Shown here in pieces: positions 49,531 to 61,000 of a stretch of 64,000 bases of DNA. A model generated the notes under the pieces. That model saw nothing but the letters and a program-made list of their open reading frames with translations. It did not search any database and was not told the origin of the DNA. Every line of letters begins with the position of its first letter. Position 1 is the first letter of the stretch. The translations under genes and the position numbers were made by a program. This stretch comes from Pocillopora verrucosa (Eukaryota; Cnidaria; Anthozoa; Scleractinia; Pocilloporidae): NCBI RefSeq assembly GCF_036669915.1, contig NC_089313.1:14525940-14589939 (forward strand), in the 5' to 3' direction.

Positions 49531-52500
49531 GGCGCAATATGATATTTCTATGCTAATTTACAAACGATTGATGATTGTGGAATTTTACAGCAGTTGTCTC
49601 AGTCTATAGTTCTTAAATCCTATCTAGGAAAAAAGGTGTTCTGTTGGCACATTTTCACCTACTGAGCTGTAAACCGTACATTTTTTACATTTAAACTATA
49701 AATTAGTGTAAATCTTTTCAAAAAATATCGGCTGAATATCTTCATTATGTAACAGAAAAACGGGTGACAACACTGTTAATTACTCACGGCTGCTTTCAAA
49801 ATGTCTCGTTTGGACTATGTGCGGCCCTCATTAGGAATTGACACCAAACACAAATACAAAACGCACATCTTCTTCTAAGCAGCTTCGCAAAAACTCTGGT
49901 GAGCGACTCGATAATCGGGCAGGACACGCGAGGGACTAGAGACGAGCTCAAGGCGGAGAACAAAGAGACATCTGGGAACCAGGCAGTAAAGGAGAGATTA
50001 ACACCTGACGCACAAGGTAACCAAAAGAAAGGAGGCCTTTTTTTGAGTTACACAGTCTCCTTTTGTCACATATTCGCCAAATAAGGCTAGCTCTCTCTTC
50101 TCTGTCATAACTTTCACCATCTCACTTAATGCTAAGGATCCATGCCTCGCAGAAAGTAATCAAGGAAAAACAGTTATTGTCGATATGACATTTCATACGC
50201 AACTACAGCTGACGTTTGAATAGACTATATATTAAATGGTATAAATTTTGTGAAACATTAGTCGTTGCGCCGCTAATTGGCGAATACTCATTGACTGTTG
50301 GAAATGTAATTGGGAATTCACACGAGACCCGTGTGACAAAGCGAAACATTTTTTTTGCACAAAATTAAAGTTGCTCTCCTGTTCTGATACTCAAAGAAAA
50401 AGGATTATAAGTATTAGACGTAGTTTTAGAAATGTATATATATTCTTTTTCAACAAAAGTGTTTCTTCTCCTTTTTACTTAACGGTATCGCGGTAAGAAG
50501 CATTCCTTTTCCGAGACAGTAGTTTCCTAGACTTCTGTCAGTTTTCCGATTCCGCGATGCAACTTTCTCCGGCTTCCGATCCTCGTTTCCGCGAAGATAA
50601 CGTGAGACACTCAGACATTTTTAACCGCAATAAGGTATTAGGGAAAATATTTTTTCTTTCATACAGAGCCCTAATAATGTACACCGGGTCACGAAACTTC
50701 TGATACGTGTTCAAGTGCTTCCTTTCCGCACCACATTGCGGAAGTTTATGTTGTGGTTGCGGTTGTGCTATATTGTTCAGCTACGCCCTCCGAAATTAAC
50801 CTCAGAATGCAGAGTCACGTTCGTGCCGTTTTTGGCAAGGAATAAGTTCAGCTTCTCTTAACATTCAATATGAAACTGAAATTCTTAAAGGGAAATATCT
50901 AGATAACCAAAGAACTATGGACAACGGGCATGTTTTCCTCTGAGTTCAGATCACTGTGCGGCGTAAAAGCAGCACATTGACGTTTTCCTTTTATTAATCC
51001 TTCAATTAGCCATCAAGGATTGATGGATTGCGTCAAACGTCTTTTAAGCTGGTGCCACGGGGCGAGGTGGAAAAGACCAGGTGTAACACCTGAATTTTAG
51101 ACCAATATTTAAGTCTTGACTCAGAGATGAATGGTCGAGTCCCTAGCTAAACTTAATAGCTTGTAATGTATGATCGGACAAGTTTTTGCCGCTCTCGTTC
51201 ACAGTTTTAAAACTAGTAAAAGCGTGAAAAATAAAGTGATAGCAGTTTAGAAATTAGTAAAATAAAATGGCTAAATTGAACTATATTACGTGCACTTTGA
51301 ACCGAGTTAAATACAACCAATCGTTAAATGAGGTGACACTGGTCGTACATGTCTAAGTACTGGTGGTGAACAAAATTGGGGTTGTTTTGTTCGTACGATG
51401 CCCAATAAAGGCCAACTTCTAATTTCCTTACACCCGTATCAAAACATTGACTTAGGAAATAGGTGCTGCGAAAAACGGATTCGTCACATTTGAGGATAGT
51501 GTTTCAAAAGAAACCGTGATCAGTGGAAAATTTACGCTAAGTGCTGACGGTAAACAAATATCAAAAAGTATGAAAAAGAAATATCTGAGATCTGAGATTC
51601 AAATAGCGAGAGAAGGACAAAAAGCGTGAGTTATAACACAATACATCTAAAGGTTTACGTCAACAAAATGTTACCAATTTGTGCGAAAATTATGAGTTCG
51701 CTTAATCACAAGAAAAACCTTACGTCTTTGTTTTCTTTTCCTAAGTGATGGGCTTTCTGTTTTCATCATTTTTACTAAAGCAACAACACAGCGATCACTT
51801 AGATATGGCTTAGATGAAACAACATCTCAAAGAGTCTTTAAGCGCTGTTGTATCGTCGAGTATCCTCAGAAAGCTTACGGGTACTTAAAGTGTGAAAATG
51901 TCTCAAAGAATTCTAAAGAACATCGTGCGAGAGTAGAAAAGCATCAGTCTGGCTAAGGGGAACCGGCAAGATAAATAAAACACAGCACAAAGCGAGTGCT
52001 TATTAAAACAGCCCGCTTCGGGTTGGAGAAAATTGCTTCTCTTTTACAAAAGTAAAACGCCATTCATAAGATAACCGAGGTCATTAAAATTTCATAGGCT
52101 CCACTGAATAGTTTTTACCACCCATTTTAAAAATAACAAGCAAGAACACCGAACAAAAGATATTTCAGTTTAACATAAGTTTCGTGCGCGCAGCCTGGCG
52201 AAAAGTTGACATCATGTAGCTTGAAACCGCAAAATGCATTCAAAACAGACATTTTCTTGAGAAACTTTGCACTGTTTGTTTAGCGAAGGAAGACAATCAA
52301 GCGGCCCTGGACCAAGAGAGTTCTGCCGAAAGGAAGCACTTGGGAAACGAACGCCACATCAAAAAATTTATGGTAAAATTAGTGACTAATCTTAGTAAGG
52401 ATTCTATAAGCATGCCGACAATATTTCAACCCTAAAATTTTCGGAAAACTAACTTCTTAATTTTAGCCGAGTGCCAGAAAAACCTCGCAATTAAGCATCA

Positions 52501-54099
52501 TTGAAGTCTGAAATTTTTCCTAACATTTCATTAATTTTTTTGCTATTTTAATCCATCGGAAGAAAGGCAAAAACGAGTAAATATCGGTACCCTTTGTGAA
52601 GTGCATCGATTCGATAACACACTATTTGATAATGATTAATTTCGCGCACACTAAGGTTTCTGTTGCTTTCCATTTCATTTCACTGCGTCGGCGAAGGAAA
52701 AAAAACATCACCAAAAGAACAAGCAGCTTTAAGCCGGTTTTTGTGGCGATAAAATCCCAATAAAGCCTATCATAAGAAAGCAGTAGTTTTCTTCGGCTCC
52801 ATAAGCCACTACCAGCTTTCTCCAACGAGTTATTTAGATTAAGAAAAAAACTCTTTGCCATTTGCTCACCCAAGCTGCCAAACTAATTTGTTAAACAAAA
52901 TCGCTCAATTTCGAAGATCTAACACGAATGGACAGAACGTTATTAGATAAAATGCAAAGCTCGGAGAAGGCGAGACACCGCGGCGCTTTTTCCGCACAAT
53001 AATTAATAAATTTTAAAATTTATGACTTCGCTTTTTCGTACAGCTTAATGCATCACTCTCGATTTACTTCCACTTTCCAAGTCTTTGGCGGAGCGCTGGG
53101 AAATTAAATTGCACGTCAAGACTGGCTGGCGCAAGTGCTGTGAGTCACTCATTAACACGGTACACTTGAAACCCTTTTAATGAAAAAAAAAAAATAGTAT
53201 TTGCGACTTTCTCATGCAGCCAAATGATCACATTTGTATCCGTCATAGTCCAACACACCATATGAGCACACTTTCAGTTTCCTAGTTTAAATGGACTTTT
53301 TCAAAAACAAATTGTTTATTTGAGCTGTTTCACACTCTCCGTTGTCCCCAATTTTGTTTTTTTCTGAACACAATTTTCACAAACCGCCCTCTGCTTAGGA
53401 CACAATTTCCTGAGTCAAGTGAGCCCAATTACAGTATTTAATCAAAAGATGAACATCGCAATCCCTTTTAAGCTCGAGGAGCGTGGGATGAGAAAGATTG
53501 CTCAATCTGAAAACATTTCGCACAAGGACGGGGTAGACACTCAGAATCCTGGCTCGTAAAAGCCATCTCATATGGTTAATTTGCCTCATGTTGCGCTGCA
53601 AATGGGGCGATTAAGAGCTCCTGGTTGGAGTCGCGAGGCAACAAATTGGTCGTATTAAAATTTAGAGAATTGCCCATCGCCGACGTCATTTCTTCCACGA
53701 TTTGCAGTAGCATTTCATTTCACCAAGTTTATTTCTCTTTTTCTTTTCTTCAGGATTTCTCTTTTCTCCTTTATACACGCAACATAGTCATGTGCAAATC
53801 AAATCCTCACAAGAACACTCTGGGATACCAAAGTCTTAAAATTTCAGATCAGCTCTGTCCGGGGCCAGCTAATTTCGTCGGCAATAACCTTAGTTGCCTC
53901 GCGTTATTAGACCTATTGCGGTGAAACAAAGTTTCAATTAGCAGAGGCTATTCAACAGCATGCGGCTCAGTTCAATTATATTTCCAAAGCATTATTGGAG
54001 CGGTGCGACGAAAAGGACATTGAAGCATAAAATATTAAAACGTCTCTATGGATAAATTGTTAAGGGAAAAAAATACATTTATAAATGTATGTGCATACT

Positions 54100-54131
54100 G
54101 ATATATACATATATATTTATATATATATATG
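54100..54131. repeat. AT-rich dinucleotide microsatellite
   Basis: TA/AT units run with small interruptions (tatatacatatatatttatatatatatat). There is no other feature here. Confidence 0.75.
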
Positions 54132-55074
54132 AGTCACTGCTTGCCCATATAAACTACATGAGAGGCTGGACGAAAGAAATACTGTGTCAATTTGTAAAAC
54201 GGGTTAAAAAAAATAAACGCTTTCTTTTGGTAGCATTCATGTAGCTGTGTTTTTAAAAATACAAAAAAAATGAAAACATAATTTTCCATTGGAGTTAATT
54301 AGAATCGAAATTTTGCAAAACGCACAAAATCCGCTTAAAAGAAATATTGATATTTTAATAACTTTCTTGGCCTAATGAACGACCCAAAACAAAAGCGAAA
54401 TACCGCAGAATTGAACTGCACAATGACACGGCTGAACGAAGAGATTCTGTGCCGGTCGGTGCGTTTTCAAGAACGAACTCGTCGTTTTTTTCGGATTATT
54501 TAATTAGCATTGCAATAAAAAACGCACAAAGAGGGCTGATAAATGAGAGCTTTCCTAGCTCCGCCTCGGCAGGTTTTAATATTTCGCGCTCGGCCCCTTT
54601 GTTCAACAGCGGCTCGCTTTCAACTGGTTAAGTGAGCCAGTAGATCGACGTAGAGCCGAGCTGCAACTAATGGACACATTTGCTCAGCCAATTTAGCTTA
54701 GCCAGCCGAATGAGGGCGTCAGAGACACTTTGTTTTCTGGGAAAAGTTAAGTTAATCCACCAGGCCAGACCATTAATGATTTTTTAATTATTTTTTGACA
54801 GATTAAATGATTGATAGACAGGGGCGGTCTCTGTGGCGGTCAGTTCGGACCGGCGCGTAAAGAACAATAACAAAAAGCACACGAGTAATATTCAACTGTG
54901 CTCATAAACAACAGCTACCCCCAAAGGAATCACCTCCTTTAGAGGTCCTGCGGTCGGGAAACAGTTTAATAACTTGCTAAGCAGCCGTGTCGTTCGCGAC
55001 AATGTTCAAGGGACATCCGCGCTGATTTCGCTTGAATTTAACTGGAGTTTTTAGGATTTTAGCTTGGACTAGCG

Positions 55075-58000
55075 ATGAAAATTTCTACGCCGATCGCTTG
55101 GTGGCTGATGGTGTTCTTTCACGCGTGGCCGACTGTCACACTCGCACTTGAGAAAGCTCTTGTGGAAGTTGTGATCTACGAACACTCGTCCGGAGGAGAT
55201 TACACGACACACACATATGAACTCGAGGGCACGTTTTCACACGCTGGAGCTGCTACAAGCGCTGAAGGCGATATACTTCAGGTGAGTGTTTCTCTTGCGT
55301 TTTACTACTGAATTACTCCGCACAGATCTTCGCGAAACACCGATCGAATTCGAACGAATTTCTACCGCGATCAGGCTCTTCCTGTGGTTTCCTTTATCTC
55401 ACTTCGCTTCGATTTAATCGCGCGCCGTACAAGAGATTTTTTTGCGTGTGATATTGCCTGGACTTCGAGCGAGTAATTTCGATTTGTTTACTTTGTGCCG
55501 GTCAAAAAAACCCCGCATGCATGACATTTGGAGTGCGACGCTTCACTTGTTGTTGGTTCGATTTAATGAATACAACGATCACTTTCATTCAAAGACTCGG
55601 CATTGGTCTTGCCATAATTATAATTACCCTCAAGTGCTGTCACGAGAGCGAGCCGTTTTTTGTCTGCGATCGGACTTAATACTGGCTTTTGTTGAATTGC
55701 GATGTCTGTTAGCTCGATTAATGTTCATTTCACTTGGCGACAAATAGTTTACTCGTGGTTTCATCCATGATGCGAGCGCGCCGCCGTTCCCATGCGAAAT
55801 TCTATTAGCGCCTTTGCGAATATCTTCTTTAGTATCTCACGAGTTAAAGGCTCTGTAATCTATTGTTTTTATTTAATAAAAAACACGAGAATCTACGCGC
55901 AGGAGTCTTGCGTTGTGGACGTGACTGTCCTTCGCTACGGCCTGCAATCAATTACCTTGTAGTTTTTAAAATCGGATTGTGTTGGTTTCCGTCATACAAG
56001 CGGCGGAATGTTTTGAGTTGGCGTATATGCGCTCGGGGATTTATTCAGGCTGTAGTGTATCGTTTGCTGAGATTGAACAGCTTTAAGTATTCCTCTTAAA
56101 CACGCCAGTGTTTCTAAAGGAAGGGGTCGATAGGTCACTGGTGTGTGTACTCTCGGTAAGATTTGTCAGAAACAGCGTTTATTTGCATGCCGGAAATACG
56201 GAGCCTTTCGAGCTCAAGAGCGCGCTTGATTCAAGAGACAACACTAAGGAATGGCAGTAATTTTCACCTTGATTGACTTCCTTTGCCGTTTCCAAAACAC
56301 TCGCGGTCGCACAAGCACCTCATCATCTAATTCCTTCAACAATAAGTGGGTTAGCTAATAACAGCAGCGAGATTCTTTTCATTCACACGAGTCCGTTTTA
56401 ATCTCAAATCGATATACCGTCTGTACTTATAGCTTTGTGATATTACGACCAAAGCCTATCGAAGCACTTGACCCGCGTGTGTTTAAAGTTGGCCTCGGTC
56501 TAGAGCACATTTATTATCGTGTTCAGTTCGAGTTTATGACTATTCCGAGTTGACAGATACGATCTGGGATATCCAAAGAATCGTGTGCTCGACTGAGATA
56601 AAGTCTCCTTGCTTACACAACAGACAACTCCAGGGATTACTGGTCTTTTACTAATGTTTATAGAGGAAATCAATCTTTGGAATTATCGGATGCTTAGAAA
56701 CGCTGCCGCTAATTCATTTCCCTGAAACATAAAATTGAAGGAATCTACGGACACGATCGTTCACCCAAACTATCGCTGTAGAAATTTCTCTCAGCGCTTT
56801 GTGGAGTTTTACTGTAAGGCGCATTCTGCATCTTCACCAAGTGATGATTAGATTTTGTTATATGCTCGTGGAACAAAAGGGGGGCTTTACGCTAAACCAC
56901 AAAGAGCAAAAACGTGACAGAAAATGTGGCCTTCACGTCATTAAAGCAAACGAAAGCGGCGTCGAGTAACTGCGACTTCCCTCCGTCACACCAAGAATAT
57001 AATAAGTTAGGTCCGCTCTGTGTTTATTCATCGAGGGCCTGCAAGCACAATGCTTACAATTACAATTCAGGCCTTACACAAAGCTGTTATTGCCGCTAGC
57101 TCAAGATAATTAAAGGAGCAAGAAGACCTTGAATTAAATCTTGGACAATACAATCATTTAGCGTTTATATCGCTATTGTTGAGGCGGTGTTTCTATAGGA
57201 AGCCCGTCAGAGTTTGATGACCTTTTTATTTTCCATTTCTGAGGTCCTTAAACTGCATTCTAGAATTGGTTGAGCATCGAGTCGAACACGCGCTAAAAGA
57301 AAATCGAACTCGATGCGGTAAATGATGTATTTCGCTTCTCAGACGCACACGAGTTTGTGGCTTATCGCTTTAATAAAACTGACGTCAATTAAGCGTTAGT
57401 ACGAAAGTATCTCTCCGTGTGACTGTCATTCGAACGATGTACTGCGGGGCCAAAATTTAGATTTGCAAGAGTCCAGGGAAATCACATTTTCATAATAACC
57501 CTTTGTTATTGTGAATTCATTATTATTGTTTATCGAACAAAACTTATTAAGTATAACTCTTTTGGTCATCTCTTTTTAATGAAAAACGAGTCGGCTCTTT
57601 TTTCCTCTTTCTCTTTTTCACTTTCAGCTCCAAAGAGATGTCATTTTGAAGAGAAATTTCTTTACATCTTTATGGCTTTGTTTTTTTCGGTTTCGCCTTC
57701 AGTCAAGTCAGAGAATGTTTTAAGCGATAAAACACGTGGCTTTGTGAAGTAATGTGACCAACAAATTATAGCGGCACTGTCGCGTTCCGCTCTATTTGAA
57801 ACAACGCTAAATCGCCCCTGTACTATGTCCGCTTCGGAACCGCTCTCTCTGTGGCTGCGATAATCGCGTCGCCACAAATCATTTCCGCGTACAAATGTCC
57901 ATTACTTCGGCAAGCCAGAAACATCTTTTTTCTTAAGCTTTATCTCCAGACCAAACTTTGTGGGGAAGCGGGACTGATTGCCCAGGCTAATTACACTAAT

Positions 58001-61000
58001 GGCTTTTCCAGAGCACTTTGAAAAGACTCGTCAGCAATCACGATTTCGGTATCGCGACGTTGTCCTCTAAGAAGATTAACGCAATCACTTCGAGTGATGT
58101 CATGATAGCATCGAAAACAATAACACTGCTTATCAGCACCGCGAACAACAACGCGTATCATGCAAGGCCTTTTGTCTGAAGAGAAGTTATTAAAAAGTTG
58201 TTTTTCTTCGCTTCCAGGGAAGGAAATTTAAGATTTTTCATCGCCGAGCATCACAGCTGGACTGAGAGCCTTGCTAAAATTCTTAAAAAGATTGAAATGC
58301 TTGGTATACATTTAGAGAAAGACCTCTTCAAATAATTGCAGGGATATCGATATAATTACTCGCAGGGGCTTTATTTTGAAAACAATCTTTCAAGAAAGGA
58401 TTTTGTTCAAGTACCCGTGAAATAACCACTTGCGATCTGCCGGCAGGGCGAAAATGTAACACCGGTCACCACGTTTCTTTGGGAAACTTAAAAAAATGCC
58501 GTAATTCGTAATAGCCACTTTTGCAGTTCAATTACTCCCAGCGGACGAGCAATTGTCTGGCTTCAACTTCGGAACATTTGTGGCCCCTCCTGACCAAATT
58601 AAAATTGACCTTAGAATTGAACGAAAGTGCGAAGCGGCTGATTCGCCCCACTGAGTTTGTAATTAAACCTGCGGTTTTATAGTTTCCACTGATTGAAATA
58701 AAATCCACGTCGAGAACGCAAATTTTGATTAGGCTCGTCCTTTGGTGTTTTGTAATTTGAGCCGTTTTGAGAGAGCGGCTTGTTTTTTTTTTGTTCTCTC
58801 CGTTAAAATCTTTATTAAGTTCTTATGGCGTGTTGTGTAAACATTGTTTCTGATATGTTTGTGTAACCGAGGACCTTGATTTATTGCGATTGTCATTCAT
58901 ATGATTCTCGTTTTTTCTTCCCTCCAAATTATTGTTGTCTACGAGTTTCGCTCTCAGCTTGTCCTCTGCTCCATTGTTTCTTGGTTAAAAACTTTTGAAC
59001 AGATAATTAAAAATGCGAAGGTCTCTGCGGCGTCATACCTATCGAAAAAAAAATTTAATTTGAAAACCTCTTCTAAATTCGGTTCGCCCATTGATAACTG
59101 TGGACCTTTACAATTTTGCGGTACTTATGTGTGAGGTGGTAAGGATGTTTACGCTTAAATTGAAAATGAAAGTTTCCGATCAACCCCTTTTTGATGAAGT
59201 TTCGGCCTTGATTAAAACTTTAACACGGTTTTTCAATTCTTTGCCTTTTGAGACAGCAAATTAGTTTTGCGGTAAAACAAGCCTCAGTTAATTGGAATTT
59301 CGTTCTTTTAATAACAGTGGTTTTTCATTTAACGAGAGCTTGCGAAAACCTTTTGTTTCTAGCACCGTAAACATTTATTCAGTTTCAAGACAGAAATAAA
59401 AACTGAGACTTAGAGCAAACTAGAAAATGATTATTTGCAAGTACTGTGTCCCGTTGAGAATTTTGGGGAAAATCATCATTATAAAAACAAGTTTAATTGA
59501 AAAAATTAATAATAATTTTGGTACCAATCTTTGCAATATTCCAGGAAGTTTTCTGTTATTTTTCAATTCAGAGGGAAAAAATTTAATTCAGAGAGTTTCC
59601 TCAACGAGACAATCTGTGTTGTGAGGCAATATTTATTTGCAATAAAGGGGTATCATTGAATTACATATTTCATTCAGTGCTTTTTGACATGAAATGAATA
59701 CAAACATCTTACTTTTTGATGAGTTCTTTTTGGAGTGATTTCTTAAAAAACTGTTTATTTTATGTTTTCCTTTGGGACATTGGGATTCATGTTAAGCATC
59801 AAAATTTTGGAGAAAAACCCTTAATTTTTTTTTAGCACAGATCAGGAAATCCATTAACCTTATACATATTGATGATTTAAAAAGTGAATAAAGAAGACAA
59901 TTTCTGTGCTTTTACACTTTGTTGAAAATGGTGTGGGCCTTCACAGGTACAGATCAAACTTTTAACGCAACAAAATCTCACTGATGCATGAAGTGAATAA
60001 AATTTGAATATGACATTTCCATCACAAGTAACAAACTAATCTTCTCATTTTCCAACATAACTTTAACATTATATATGGCTAGCAATGAAATTTAAAACAT
60101 TTTTGTTCCATTATTCTTATCCAACAGATTCACCCACTTGGGTTGTGCAATACATCAGATGATGGCGATTTATATGAATATGGTTGGGTTGGTGTGGTCA
60201 AACTCATGCCGCCAGATGATCTTAACAAACCTTGCTTTACTCTACTTGAAAAGGTAATTCTCTTTTGCCATACCCTCAATCAATCCATCACAAGTTTTGA
60301 CAAGGTCTTTTGATTCCCAACCATGCCTCAGATTTATCTGAACTTGGATGGAACAGGCAGTTAACTTTTTTCCTGAGGCAACCTCTTTAACTTTGTTTCC
60401 AAAAAAAAAGTTTCCCCCCTCCCCAGATTTCTGAAACAAAACCCATCAAACTACCATTAAATCTTGTAAGAGCCTGACATTGTTTAAGACCACATTGTTA
60501 CAGTTCTTCTTTGAAATAGATAGACTGGAACACCTTGCATTCCAATCCCATGTGGTAACGTTGTATGGAAACACCTTCAAAATCTCATGAATAACTTATT
60601 TTTAATTGCACTAGCTGAGTCATTTATTTACCCTAATCACTCTTTGGATAAACAGCCATGTTTTCCTAAGCTGCACAAAGAGTGCAATCAATTCCAAATT
60701 AGTCCTTACAACTGGAAGATAAAAATGTAATTAAGGGTGTGTCTGAAAAATGTTTGCAAATCCAAGTTTTTTCTACTCTTGCTCTGAAAATGTGGGTGTG
60801 GGCATGATAGTTCTTCTTCAGTATCACATTTCCTGCAGGAAGACTATTATCCTAGTTAATTGCAAAAACATCATGGACAAATTATGGGATTATGTAAACC
60901 ATATGTGTACCCAAAACAATATGAAGTGTAAATGTGTCTAGTTGAAAACATTCCTTGCTCCTCCCACTAATATTACTCACTTAAGTTGTTTTCCTGTTGT

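Larger units (their letters stand above)
47137..55074. other. Eight-kilobase region without a recognised gene
   Basis: Only a decayed reverse-transcriptase fragment (49333-49530, minus) can be named. Small open frames around 47.5-48.6 kb have reasonable codon content but no domain, no paired exons and overlap one another on both strands, so I do not call them. From about 51 kb to 55 kb recognisable repeats are few; an AT-dinucleotide run sits at about 54100-54131. The stretch just before 55075 must contain the promoter and 5' UTR of the ZNRF3/RNF43 gene. Confidence 0.5.
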
